Shown here: in pieces, positions 9,895-22,620 of the stretch | Layout of the letters: every line of letters begins with the position of its first letter | Numbering within the stretch: the first letter of the stretch is position 1 | Origin: Coriaria nepalensis | Lineage: Eukaryota > Streptophyta > Magnoliopsida > Cucurbitales > Coriariaceae | Length of the DNA: 64,000 nt | Assembly (NCBI GenBank): GCA_027186245.1 | Contig: CP114500.1 | Span: forward strand, 3,730,001-3,794,000 | Direction: 5' to 3' | Position numbers and translations under genes: made by a program | Notes under the pieces: generated by a model | What the model was told of the DNA's origin: nothing | Databases searched by the model: none | The model's input: only the letters and a program-made list of their open reading frames with translations

Positions 9895-12800
9895 ATGAAT
9901 AATGGAGAACCGAGGAAATCAACGACTGGATTGGTGGCGGTAGCCATAGACAAGGATAAGAGTAGCCAGTTAGCTCTGAAATGGACCTCTGATCATCTTC
10001 TTCAGAGAGGCCAACGCCAAGCCCTAATTCTCATTCATGTCAAGCTCAGATCGTCGCCGCTTCCCAACAATCCTCATCTCTCTTCCCCGAGTGAGTCCTT
10101 CATTACGAATAGCTTGAAGTTCTGTTCGTTTTTTAGTCATCTCTTCGATTTCTTCGTAAACGAACGATTCATCCACGCTTATGCCATATTTCTTCCCTCT
10201 GTTTTTCTCGGCCTTGCATTTCTTTGAACTTTCTCCAATTTAAAATCATATAAACATAGGTTATTGGTGACTGATTTTCTAGGGTTTTAGTGCAGGGCTG
10301 AGTTCTGCCGCTGATCCTTTGGACATCTTATTCTCGGATCCTGATACTCACACCAAAGAGTTGCTCCTTCCTTTTCATTGTTTCTGTACTCGTAGAGATG
10401 TAAGTTTTCCTTCTTCTTTTTTTTTTTTTCTTTCAGATTATTTATTCAACATGGAAAATTAGATCATTTATGCAAAATCAAGCTGGTAAAAAGTGTGTTT
10501 CATTTCAGAGTTTCGATCAATTAGTTCTAACTTCTAAATAATTAAGAACAAAAGAGCGTGAGAGGGTAACATTTAGTACGAAGATTTTTTTCCCCCCTTT
10601 TTTTCTTCTTAATAATATTGTCGCTTCTTATAAACGTCAGATAGAATGCACTGACATCATTATAGAAGACGTAGATGTTGCGAAGGCACTAATCAGATAT
10701 GTAACCCACTCAGGAATTGAAACTCTGGTCCTTGGTGCAGCAAAATCTGGCTTTCTAAGGTATTTGCTTCTTTTCCTCAAATCACTCTGTGATGATTTTG
10801 CCTTCTGGGATCATGATCCTTTTGAGTTCTGATAACCGAGGAGGTAAATTTGAGGACAATAAGGAGCTGCTAAAAGGAAAATAAGAAGATAAACTATGAA
10901 AAAAAAGAAGAAGATTAACTCATACTCTTCTATCATTGAAGATCAAACCTGTGAAAATAGTCAAGATTTGACTGATTTAAATAAACTTTGCTAAGCTATG
11001 TCAGGATGAAGAATCTCCTGTATAGAATAAAAGTTAATTTATAGTCTTTTCAGGAAAATTACGATATATTAAAGTATAACATAAGCATTGGAAGTGGATT
11101 TATCTATAAATCTTCATATCCTACAAACCACAGAGTGTAAGAAACAGAAAAAGGAAATACCAAGCCAGACTTGATGTTGTAGAAAATGTTGGTTGCACTG
11201 ATTGGATCACTAGATTTCTGGGACGAACTAAAAGTAAGATTATCATATAATCTGTATGAGCAAATTGAGGTTCACTCTCTACAGGTTGTAATGGCTACCT
11301 TAGAGAGTGGTTCTCCCTTGCTGCATTGGATATGAAGTATTATGAACTATCCACAAATAATCTTGGAGATTTTCATTAACTCTAGATATATTTCTTCTCA
11401 GAAAATTCAGGGCAATAGACATCCCTGCCAGTGTAATAAAAAAAGCACCAGGCTTTTGCAATGTTTATGTCATATCAAAAGGAAAACTCCAATCTTTTCG
11501 GGCTGCATCACAACCCATGCCAGTAAAACCTGAAGATAGCCAATCGTTTAGCCAAGCTAGCAAAAGGCCAGATTCACCTCGCCCATATGCGCCCCGGAGA
11601 GGTTGATTTCCATTTAATGTTTTTCCCTTTTGTAAGTTTCACCTTTAACATTTCTTACAGATAGTGATTTGTTTTTATCGACCAGGATTTGAAAAGTCTG
11701 CCTCTGACTCACCATCAAAATCACTTGAGAAGACTGAATTCTTTAGGTAAATATCATATTCCCTGCTTTGATACCCTCATGAACCATATATATATATATA
11801 TATTTTTTTTTTTTCCTATGGTTAGACTGATGATTTAGATGGAATGCACATTAGAAGGTTCTGTGCTAATTAAATGATATATGTCTCAATCTCATAAGAT
11901 TTAACTTGAAACTTGTCACTGGAGCAGGTCACCATTCACTCGGAAAGGTTATGAAGGCAAATTACATGGGGAAGTCCCGCCTGATACTGATATATCCTTC
12001 ATCAGCTCTAACAGGCCAAGTGTGGATCGCATGTTCCCTTCTTTTTATGATAACCTAGATATGGACATGGCCAATCCATGGATGTCAAGTGGCACAGAAG
12101 CAGATATAAATAGCGGCTTTGAAGATCTGCAGGATGGACGGGAGTCTTTGGATTTGCATTTGGGGCCTGAACTCTTTTCAGTCTCACAAGGAGAGAGATT
12201 ATCAACCTCGTCAGTGGCTGTTGTAGGGAACTAGTGATTTATGGCATCTACTTTAGCAATCTACTTTAATTTCATATATTTCTATAACTAGAAAAGTTTT
12301 CCAAAATACTCTTTTCCTGCTGTCTACTGGATTATGGTTTCAGAGAAACTTCACTTAGTGCTTGAACCATGGAAGTTTGCCATCCTAACAGACTTTATGA
12401 TTTTTCACACGAATCTTTTCTGTATTGTGAAGAGAGATTTCACCTATAATGCTGTTATCTAATATGATAGTTGTGCCCTTATATTCTATGTAAAGATAAA
12501 TGAAACTAGAGATATTATGCTGTTGGCTGATTAATTTTGCATGCAATGAAATTGCGGGGACAGGTGGAGGAAGAGATGAGGAGGCTACAGCAGGAACTCA
12601 GGAGAACCATGGAAATGTATAGTACAGCCTGCAAGGAAGCATTAACGGCGAAAAAGAATGTAAGAGAAAATTGCATCTGTTTTATGGCTTGCAAGATTCT
12701 GCTGCTAGCCCCTCATATGATTTCATTCTGCAGCAATTCGAGCTACAGCGCTTGAAAATGGAAGAAAGAAGGAAATTAGAAGAGGCACAACTTGCTGAGG

Positions 12801-14307
12801 AAGCCGCATTAGCAATTGCAGAACAGGAAAAAGCCAAGTCCATAGCAGCTGTTGAGGCTGCTGAAGAAGCTAAAAGGATTGCTGATCTGGAAGCACAAAA
12901 AAGAATTAGTGCAGAAATGCAAGCATGCAAAGAAACAGAAGAGAAGAAAAAGGCAATTGATGCTTTATCTCAGACTGATATGAGCTGTAGGAAGTATTCA
13001 ATCGAGGAGATAGAATCTGCAACAGACTGTTTCTCAGACTCGCTTAAGATAGGGGAAGGGGGCTATGGGCCTGTATATAAAGCAATTATGGACCATATTC
13101 CAGTTGCAATTAAGGTTCTACGTCCAGATGCCGCTCAAGGAAGGTCACAGTTTCAACAGGAGGTATTCAAACCATGCCTAGTTTACATGTATTCAAGTAT
13201 CAGGTGTTTAAATTTTCATTTGGTGAATATTTTCTAAACAATCTTGCTTCACAGTCTGAAATTTGACTAGCATATGCCCAAAATAAATTTTAGCAAGCTA
13301 TATTTCAGGAGATTAATGATCATTTGATCAAAAACTTCCAAAGCATTAAGCAAAAGCACCAATTCAGATTTACCTACAGCTTGAACTTATAAGTTCTTGT
13401 TTTTTTTTTGTTAACTTTTGGCCAAATATAAATTCTTGTTGAATCAGCTACTATTAGACAAAAAATATTTTCACAGTGGGTAAGTGTTCTGATCTGTAGA
13501 AGGTGATTGAACGGTGACAATAAAAATTTATGGAGCTATAGGCCTGGAAGAAGAGCAGAGTCGAGCATTTATTTATGATATATGTTCCTCTCTTACCTCG
13601 ATGTTCTGATAACAATTTTACAGGTAGAAATACTAAGCTGCATGCGTCATCCAAACATGGTCCTTCTCCTTGGAGTCTGCCCGGACTACGGCTGCTTAGT
13701 CTATGAGTTCATGGCCAATGGAAGCTTAGAAGACTGTCTTTTCCGCAGAGGAAATACACTAGCTCTCTCTTGGAAAAATAGGTTCAGAATTGCAGTTGAA
13801 ATTGGCACCGGACTACTCTTCCTCCACCAGACCAAACCGGAGCCGCTTGTCCACCGTGATCTCAAACCAGCCAACATCTTGCTTGACCACAACTTGGTCA
13901 GCAAGATTAGTGACGTGGGCTTGGCTCGGTTAGTCCCCCCTTCTGTAGTAGATAGCGTGACTCAGTATCGAATGACATCAACAGCTGGCACTTTCTGTTA
14001 TATAGATCCCGAGTATCAACAGACTGGAATGTTGGGAGTAAAGTCCGACATTTATTCTCTAGGGATCATATTCTTACAATTGATCACGGCTAAGCTACCA
14101 ATGGGTTTGACACATCATGTTGAAAGGGCTATTGAGAACGGAACTTTTTCTCAGTTGTTGGATCCATCAGTGCCGGATTGGCCGGTTGAACAGGCCTTGG
14201 CCTTTGCCAAGCTGGCTCTTAAATGTGCGGAGTTAAGGAGAAAAGACAGACCAGATCTAGCCAGGGTTGTCTTGCCGGAACTTTACAAGTTTCAGGACAT
14301 TTTCTGA
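9895..14307 (+). CDS. USP-domain receptor-like cytoplasmic kinase (RLCK IX type), 9 exons, about 727 aa
   Basis: Cytoplasmic serine/threonine kinase with an N-terminal universal-stress-protein (adenine nucleotide alpha-hydrolase-like) domain. Exons: 9895-10090, 10296-10399, 10641-10759, 11402-11601, 11686-11746, 11928-12222 (or to 12213), 12564-12659, 12734-13162, 13624-14307. USP domain about aa 13-165 (VAVAIDKDKSSQLALKW; LVLGAAKSGFLR). A low-complexity serine-rich linker is followed by an Ala/Glu/Lys coiled coil (about aa 325-440), then the kinase: GEGGYGPVY, K484 in VAIK, catalytic HRDLKPANILLD (D579), and DVG instead of DFG (D597), which is normal in this family. It ends DLARVVLPELYKFQDIF without the U-box found in related PUB kinases. 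The first ATG is placed after a GA-rich leader. The exact exon-6 donor is uncertain by nine bases. Confidence 0.9.
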
Positions 14308-15256
14308 AAACTAGCGGTGCAACCAAATATGGACATGGGTTCAATAGAAGTAAGCTCCTTCTTGACCAGAAAGAAGTTTCTGTGCTAACTTAGTAAGGTA
14401 AATCGTCAGATGAACTTTCGTCAGCTCACAAGTTCTAACTAAACTTACCCTTTAATGGACCAGCAATGGAAGCTTTGATTCTGACAAGAAAAAAAACAAA
14501 AACAAAAACAAAAACACAATACAAAATTAACAAATGAGATCAAATTTATACTGCCCGATGAAATGTCCGTCAAGGCGCCGTTATATTCCCTGCAATTGCT
14601 TAATTAAAATCAAGACAGTTACGATAGTTTTAGTTTACAGACGATTGAATTTATTGAAGGACGTAAAATTAAAATCAGAAGCTTTGTTCTTTTTTCTCTT
14701 TTACATTCTTTTGTTTTCCTGCTTGTTTGCCTATTTTAACAGGAAATGGAATATCATTGTATCACATTAATGAATTCACTAATTTGAAGCACCTGATTGT
14801 TCCTTTATATATTTCATTTCTTGATTATCCCGTAGTTGTGATAAATCGATTCATACATAAATTTCTAAACACTAAGCAAAAAAGAGACCTCACTTATCAT
14901 CTTGAATTTTTTTTTTCTTTTGCTCGGAACATTTTATAATTTCTAGAATCATCACCAACAGGCAGTAAGATGTATTAGTTTATGTAGAATTTTTAGTACA
15001 TCAAAGAAAAGAGTGCAACTGCAATAAAAAAGAAGCATCTTAAATGAATTACAAGGAGATGATAGCATATTACAAGGTATATATATAATAAGGTAACAAA
15101 ATTCAAAATTAAAAACCTGATAAAACTCTGACGATTAAAAACCCACACTCATTAACCAGATACACATACTCATCCAAGTTACCAAGAAAAGAAAATGCGT
15201 AATTTTAATAATAATAATATAACAATAACAATCAGACCTTGATCAACCCGGATTAA
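14308..15256. other. Convergent 3' ends of the kinase (+) and UBP1 (-) genes
   Basis: No coding sequence. Both 3' UTRs lie here. An A-rich (aaaaac)n stretch is at about 14490-14516. The segment 14990-15256 is the likely UBP1 3' UTR on the minus strand. 14540-14940 is AT-rich and unassigned. Confidence 0.4.
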
Positions 15257-18200
15257 TTAACGGTAATACATTAGCTGTTGACCTGACGAACTATTAGGGT
15301 ATCCATCATACATATTCTGGGACCCACCGGAGTTTAAACCCATGGAAGCAGCAGCCAGGCCATGCTGGCCAGTCATCTGCAGAAGGGCTTGACCTGATAG
15401 GCCAGAAGCAGCAGCCTGGCTCAAGGCAAGTTGGCGCTGATAAGCCAACAATTCGGCTGGAGAATAGCCCTGGTTCATACTAGCAGTGGGAAGTAGCGGA
15501 TAGGATTGAACAGGTGGGGGTAGTGGATTTGAGGCCGTGCCAGGAGGGGTTGGCTTGCTACCCCAAGAACACTGCATGAATATGAACATAATTTGATTGA
15601 TTCAACAGATTCTTTACTCAAACTGCAGAAAAGATGCTGTCTATAACTTACATAGAGACCTAATCAAGTGAATCAGCTAGTAAATCAACAATGAATAATA
15701 AGTTACCTTAATGGGTTTGCCATGGATTATTCTGCCATTAGCAAGCTGAATGGCCAAAGCTGCTTCTTCATGAGTGCTGTATCTGACAAACCCGAAACCT
15801 TTATCTCTTTGAACACGCACTTCTTCAAGAACCCCAGCCCCAAGTGCATGAAACTGATAATGGAGTTCAGCTTGGGATACCTGATAACAGGAGAAGAGAA
15901 TACGAGATGATAGATAAATTTTCTTAGAGGAATGACTAGTCATGAGCAGATACAGGACAGCCTAAAATGTGAGTGCCCCTGTTTATGATGAGAATGAAAT
16001 ATACAGCAGAAATGGATTCCCTAGATGACTATGAAATATAAGGTAAGCGGATGGGAAAAATCAGATGAACCATGTGGAATACCAACCTCATGGGAAAGGT
16101 TCCCAACATAAACAGTAGTGTAAGAAGGATTGTTTTCGGGTGCATCCTCGTTATTAGTATCCTGACCTCCATCTATAGAGTAGTAAATACATACAGAAAG
16201 ATCTATCAGCATTATACTTTTGTCAGTTGTTGGCAATATACTATGCCTTTTTTTACTTGGTGCGAAGAAGCAAACAGGTATCACATAAGCGTCCAAAACA
16301 TCCCATCTAAATCTTGATAGAGCAAAGTCAAAAGTTACGAAATAGTGCAAGTTCAGAATAGATTATGCTTTCACAATAAAAATATTCTGAAAAAATAGAA
16401 GGATCAAGTAGGTTTCTGCTACCTGAAGATCCATTTGTAAGTACAACTGCATTCTGGTTGTCGTTGATCTGCTTATCTTCACTGGAGGTAGCACCTTTGG
16501 TTGCCCAATTGCATCTTATTTGCCTATTCCCAAGCCATTTACCTATGGTCAATAGCAAAATATATCAAATTCCAGAACTGATCTCCAGAATCATAAATAA
16601 ACAAAACTGATGAAGTAGGGAAATCCCAAAATTCTTGAATCCTACCAGTCAGGTCATTAATAGCACTCTGGGCCTCCTGCAAAATAGTTACAAAAGGAAC
16701 TCTCAATCAAATCACTAAATTACACAAATTGTTAGATAATACATTGAAATACAAGAGCCCTAATTATAATTCGGAAAAAAATTTCAACCTCAAAATGTAT
16801 CGAATCAAATTTATATGGCACTCCCTTGGGCACAAATTGAAAGTTGGGCAAGCAGTATACATGTTTCTTTTATTTAATATGATTAGAGTTGGGAAACAGT
16901 GGCAGAAGGATAAATCTTACTACAAAAATTTAATAATAGAATGCAAGCAATACCTGTTGACTGCGGAACGAAACAAAGCCATATCCTTTCGAACGGCCAG
17001 TTTTGTGATCCCACATGACCCTTGCATCACTGAAAATGAAAATAAATGAAATGCTGAACACAAGACAACCCAACACATGTATGTTTATAACTAATGAATG
17101 TAACAAAGGGAAGAACATTTCAAGTAATGAAAGAACTCACGAGCAACTAGGATAGACTGAGAAGCATGCATATAAAGTTGCATCGGTAACCTCTGAACTT
17201 AAATCACCAACAAATACATTGAAGTGCCCTGAATATTAAAGTTACAGAATCAATAAAACGCCTGGAGAATCCACCGCCTAACAAAAAATAACAATAAAAC
17301 AGAAAATGAAGAGTGGAAGACCAAGTAACCTGATGTATCCTCCCTCTGGGTATTAGCATATGCCCAATTCACTTTAAGTGCCTGACCATAACTGCAGTAA
17401 GAAAAGTTCAATAAGTTATATTGGAAGCCAAAAACAAGTATGCCACCATGGCTCTCAAACTAAAAAGTAATAATTTGAAAAAACGGTGGGTCTAAAGTTT
17501 AAAATCAATCAACAATCATATCACTACAAAAAACTTCTAGTCATTTGGTAACAAGTCCACAGAAAGGAAGTGCCTAGTGTGCTTATTGGAACTAAAAACA
17601 CAGCATATAACGTCAAAAAGGGACCACTTACAGTTGCCGTCCGTGCAAGTTCATTATTGCAAGAGATGCAGAACTTCGATCATGGTACTCAATAAAACCA
17701 AATGATGACTGCAACGATTACGGTACAACAGGACCATCAAAGTTAATACATTAAGCAGAAAGTGAAGAAGCAAAGGAAACAGGTAAAAAATTGTAGAAGG
17801 CAATTGGTAAAGAGCTTATGACATCTGGAAACTAAGAAACCTTATCCTTTTTTATGAGCTTGCATCCTGCAAGAGGACCAGCGGTCTGGAAAACTTCAGC
17901 AAGAAGCTTCTCGGTAACATTTACATGAATATTACCTACGTATCTGGACCAAAAAAAGAAAAAGAAAAAAAAATCTAACAATAAGTATGTTAAGCAGTGA
18001 ATAACTAAGACGCACTAATACGGACTATGCCATCGGAGCAGATTACAAGTTCTCTTACAATATACATGATGCTCCTACTTAAAAAACTTAGCCTCTATAT
18101 GATATTTTGCCCGAAACTAAGCACCCATGACGATAGAAAGGCAGAAACTTCCCAGAAAAGAACGAGTAAAGAAGAAGTGTTAATAGCACTCACACACTGC

Positions 18201-18761
18201 AGCATGAAGTAGGGTCAAAGCCAGGAGGTAGATTTCCGCTTGGGATAGGCTCCATCTGCAATAATAGTACATCTAATAAACTATTAGAACAATTCATATA
18301 AAATATTAATATAAAGACTCCAATAAAGAAAAAACAAGTGAGAACTCCGAAAATGAACTCCACTCTTTCATGAGAATTAAAGAAAAAAAAAGCCTAGAAC
18401 AAACATTGCTTACTCCCTTAAAATTGGCATCATCAGAAAATGCACGTATCCTCTATGATAGCCACATTAACCATATGACAATGTAGAGGACATATATATA
18501 ACACACGAGAAATATCAACCCAATTTACAAGAAATTTGGTAATAGAATAAATTCAAAGGCATAAAATCATTGCATATATCACAGATAAAATGATTTATAC
18601 GTACAGAGAGGGAGAGGGAGGGAGAGAGAGAGAGAGAGAGAGAGAACCTGAGACATGGCAGCGGCGAGCATTCCAGGATGATACATATGAGGCTGCTGAA
18701 GAAGAGCTTGCTGCATTAGGGCTTGCTGTTGCTGCTGCTGTTGCTTTAGCCTCTGTTGCAT
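15257..18761 (-). CDS. UBP1: Oligouridylate-binding protein UBP1 (TIA-1/TIAR-like, three RRMs), 12 exons, 435 aa
   Basis: hnRNP-like protein that binds U-rich RNA; the plant family acts in pre-mRNA splicing, mRNA protection and stress granules. Exons in transcription order: 18761-18648, 18255-18194, 17943-17841, 17708-17632, 17391-17330, 17228-17141, 17029-16954, 16676-16646, 16542-16423, 16172-16087, 15880-15707, 15571-15257; total 1308 nt, in frame. Starts [15 protein letters not shown] (poly-Q). RRM1 about aa 58-131 ([15 protein letters not shown]), RRM2 about 142-218 ([20 protein letters not shown]), RRM3 about 262-335 ([19 protein letters not shown]). The tail is rich in Q/A/G/S and ends QQLMYYR. 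A non-coding first exon is likely near 19039-19140, since cacgataag|gttttc gives a donor and ttgttag before ggaaacgaatATG an acceptor. Confidence 0.93.
18605..18645. repeat. (AG)n microsatellite in UBP1 intron
   Basis: An almost pure GA run lies immediately downstream of the first coding exon's donor on the minus strand, giving a pyrimidine-rich intron start. It is probably length-variable. Confidence 0.85.
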
Positions 18762-19400
18762 ATTCGTTTCCCTAACAACACGGATCAGCAATTCGCACGC
18801 AAATCAATCAATCTCTGCTTGAATCTTGAGAAATTGCGGGAAAATTTTCAAAGAAAATGATTAAAAAAAAAAAAATCAACCATCCTATCCCGTAGCTCAT
18901 TCCACATCAAATAGGGTGAAAAAAAAAAGAAAAGAAAGAAAAATAGATTCATGTTCGATATGAAAGAGATTAAACCAAAAGAAAATAGGAAGAATTAGGG
19001 GAAATGCATCGGAAAGGGAGAAAGAACGAGAAGAAAACCTTATCGTGAAAAAGTTTAGCGCATCAGCGTTATCAGCTCGGCCTTCTTCTATTTGCAGAAG
19101 CTTTCTCCTTTTTCTCGTCTTCTCGACTTTCCAACACCTTTCGAGGCATAAAAAAAGAAAAAAAAGAAAAAAAAGAAAAAAGAAAGAAAATATATAATTT
19201 AATTAGTGGGCTTGTATTTATTATGAAGAAATTAAGCATATACATAAAAAGCTAAGAGCTATTTAAGACGAATTTCAGATAATAATAATGACGTGATATT
19301 GATATATTATAATATTAAAAATTATTTTTTATTTTTTATTTATTATTTATTTTTATTTATTCAAATTAAATAAAAAATAAAAAATAGGAGAAGAAAAATG
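18762..19400 (-). promoter_or_regulatory. 5' leader, leader intron and promoter of UBP1
   Basis: 18762-19038 is the inferred leader intron. 19039-19145 is the inferred non-coding exon (CT-rich on the minus strand: cttctcgtcttctc mirrored at 19110-19130). Beyond it, 19148-19190 is a purine-rich (aaaaaag)n tract followed by AT-rich DNA. No definite TATA element was assigned. Confidence 0.4.
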
Positions 19401-20379
19401 AAAGAGAGAATTTGAACTATTAGCCCATTTAGGAGGTTTATTTTATCCTATTAGCATCATAAAAAACAAATCATTAACTCTACTAGTGTCTTTTTTATTT
19501 CTAAATTTTGAAAAATTAGAAAAATATTGAATTACATTTCTACCCTTAATGAATTTTGAAATAACAAAATAAAAACAAAGGAAATGAAAGAAAACTAGTT
19601 CATCTTCTTCGTCTTCGACTTCCTTCCCTCTAACTCGAAAACGGTAACCAAACTATAGAGTATCAATTAAGCTCTTCTTCGTCTTCGAATCACTTCATCT
19701 TCTTCATTCTTTCTACTTCATCTTTTTCATTCGAAGATCCAACTTTGCTTCCGCGAGGAGGATGCATAAACCTTTCTTGCTCAGGTTTTTTTTATTTGCC
19801 ATCGCTTTTTTGTTTGGTTATTCAAGAAAAGTGAAGGAGCTAGAAAGCCTTAGAAATGGAGAAATTAACAACAAAATTATTAACTTGTTTGCCTCATATT
19901 GGAAAATGAAGTCGTTTCTTACTACATTTTGTAAATTTTAGTCGAAAAATTCCTTTTTTCAATCCATATACTCTTGAAATTGTATAGTTTACCAATTGTA
20001 TAGTTTACTCTTGAAGTCGTGGCTTTTATCTAGGTTCTGACAAGGAAAGGAGAATCACGAAGTAATGCTAAGGTTTCCAATTTCACTTGACATGATACTT
20101 TCGTAGCTTCATCAACTTATCACGTATATCAAATCCAACTTTTAGTTATATCAATGCATGGTGGTTCATTTAGTAGTTGCAACTTCTAATAAAGGGGATA
20201 AGAAGAAATGAGGAAAAGTGTAAAAATAATTGAATTTGGTTAAGTAAATTTGATAATTACGGAGATTGGATAACATTGATATCTTAGTCACCCATCTTAA
20301 TTTGAGTAAAAAGAGAAGTTTGTGTCTGGTTTTGATTAGTAAGAGCTTGTTCTAGTTTTAATGATATGAATGTTAGGAA

Positions 20380-20575
20380 AAAGATACACATAAGGATAAT
20401 TAAAGTAGCATTTGATGACGATTCTATAGTAGAAACATCATTGCTTAGTATGTATGGTCAATTGAGTTATTTACATAATGTATGGTTAGATGTTTGATGA
20501 AATGCGTGAAAGAAATGTGGTTTATTAGAGTTCGATTATTTCATGTCTTGATAAGAAGTGAGATACAATATGAAA
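20380..20575 (+). pseudogene. Pentatricopeptide-repeat (PPR) gene relic
   Basis: Plus-strand translation gives IRIIKVAFDDDSIVETSLLS, followed directly by MYGQL and, after a small shift, MFDEMRERNVVY-stop-SSIISC. The spacing of VETSLLSMYG...VFDEM..R.VV.W.SIISC is diagnostic of P-L-S type PPR proteins. Stops and indels show it is dead, and only about 60 residues are visible. It may be a processed or captured fragment, since it lies alone inside repeat-rich DNA. Confidence 0.6.
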
Positions 20576-20609
20576 CCACTCATATTGCGAATGACTGAAA
20601 TTAGATTAG

Positions 20610-20765
20610 TATGATTCCAGATTGTTCTAAAAATTATTTTAGTATCTTACTCAAAATTAATCCCTCTTTCTTTATTTTTTTCCAGGAAGATTAATATGAT
20701 TCTAGATTATTCTAAAAATTGCTTTAGTATCTTACTCAAAATTGATCCCTCTTTCCTTATATTTT
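20610..20765. repeat. Direct duplication, ~80-90 bp unit
   Basis: The unit gattagtatgattccagat...ttactcaaaattaatccctctttc (first copy about 20602-20680) recurs at about 20690-20760 with a few substitutions (gattaatatgattctagat...ctcaaaattgatccctctttcc). Confidence 0.8.
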
Positions 20766-21272
20766 CAAAGAGGAACATCCAAACATGAAGCTATGGACAA
20801 TGAGCGGTTTCAAATCAAAAATTGTCAAATTGCAAAATCATATCGAGCTATTAGTAATGTCCTACCAATCATTGCAAAAGCCTTTCAGTCCCTCATAATA
20901 TGAAATATAAGTACCATCCAACCACAATTGCATCAAGAGCAGCTTTAGCTAAAACATTTTTTGCAAAGAATCTTCACCCTCAGCTCTTACTAGAAAAAGT
21001 CATAGTAATGAGGTATTAGAAATGACAAAAAATATCCCATTAGGTGTTAGATACTATTTTTGTTTTGTAATGACTTTTATGAAAAATAGAAACAAATTAT
21101 TTCACTATATTTTGTAATGACTTCTTTTTTGATTTGTAATTAAATATTTTTTTGAATGTTTCTATTAATGATATGATGAATTGAGTTATTGATCTATTTT
21201 AATGTATTTTGATTTAGGTATTGTTCTATTTATAAGTCAACTCTTGAAGTTTTTTATTTTTATTTTTTTTCT

Positions 21273-21610
21273 TGATTTCTTGATATTTTACAAAACTTAA
21301 GACATCGATAAATTGAGTAAATAAAAGCTCTTTATTCATTTCACCTGATTTCTCGATGTCTTACAAAACTTACGATATCGAGAAATTTGGAAAAAAAATA
21401 TTATTTGTTCGTTACACTCGATTTCTCGATATCTTACAAAACTTAAGATATTGAGAAATCAAAAGAAAAAAAAAGCTCTATGTTTTTTACTCGATTTCTC
21501 AATGTATCATAAAACTTAAATTATCGAGAAATTGGGAAAAGAAAACTCTTTATTCCTTTTACCCGATTTCTCGATGTCTTACAAATTTTAAGTCATCGAG
21601 AAATCAAGCA
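21273..21610. repeat. Tandem array of five 73-bp units, each an imperfect hairpin
   Basis: Units start at about 21273, 21347, 21420, 21493 and 21564 (spacing 74, 73, 73, 71). Each contains GATTTCTCGATGTCTTA, a short CAAAAC-type loop, then the complementary arm TAAGACATCGAGAAATC. In unit 3 the 17-bp arms pair with one mismatch. The linkers share aaaagctctttattc...tttac.c. Confidence 0.85.
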
Positions 21611-21639
21611 AAAGGAGCAAAAATTTCAAGATTATAAAG

Positions 21640-22620
21640 GTTTAACCTTCCATTACCTAATGTCTTTCTATTATTACATAATATCTAAATATTATATTTG
21701 GAACAATAAAAATTAGATCTCACATAAAAGAATATAAAGGTTCAACATTTCTATCAAACTCTAATACTTAAGGGTTATACATAAAATCCCAAAAGTGAAA
21801 TTTTTCATTACTTCACCTTAAATTTGGATCTTTCTATCATTATCTAATGTTTAAACATTATATTTGAACCATAAAGGTTGGATCTCATACAAAAGAATAT
21901 AAAAGTCCAACCTTTTTATGAAATACACACAGAACCACAAAGGTAGAACTTTTCATTACTTCATCTTAAATTTGGATTTTTCTATCATTACATAATGTCT
22001 AACTATTATATTTAGAAACAAAAAAGTTGAATCTCTCACAAAAGAATATAAAGGTTCAACATTTCTATAAAACTCTAATACTTAAAGGTTATATTTACAA
22101 TTATAAATGTTGAACCTTTTATTACTTCACCATAAATTTCTTTCTATCATTACCTAATGTCTAAACATTATATTTGAAAACAAAAAGGTTGAATCTATCA
22201 CAAAAGAATATAAATGTCCAACTTTTTTATGAAACTCTAACACATAAATGTTATACTTACAACCACAAAGGTTGAACCTTTCATTACATCACAATAAGTT
22301 TGGATTTTTCTATCATTACCTAATGTCTAAACATTATATTTAGAAATAAAAAAGTTGAATATCTCACAAAAGAACATGAAGGTCTCACTTTTCTATGAAG
22401 CCCTGATATTTAAATGTTACACTTACAACTATAAAAGTTAATCTTTCATTACTTCACCATAAGTTATGAATATTTCTATCATTATCTAATGTCTAAACTT
22501 TAGATGTATAACTATAAAAGTTGAACCTTTCATTATTTAACCAAGAGATTGGTTTTTTTTATCATTATCTAATGTCTAAACATTACATTTGGAATCATAA
22601 ATATTGGACCTCTCAAAGAA
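21640..22620. repeat. ~160-bp tandem repeat array, about 6 copies
   Basis: The anchor tctatcattacctaatgtctaaacattatattt recurs near 21672, 21831, 21978, 22144, 22310, 22474 and 22560. Between anchors are conserved segments aaagttgaatctctcacaaaagaatataaaggt and gttgaacctttcattacttcacc. Copies are diverged, and the last is truncated. Confidence 0.8.

Noticed and set aside
12682..12930. Minus-strand Ala/Ser-rich frame
   Set aside because: Antisense of the coiled-coil exon of the USP-kinase.
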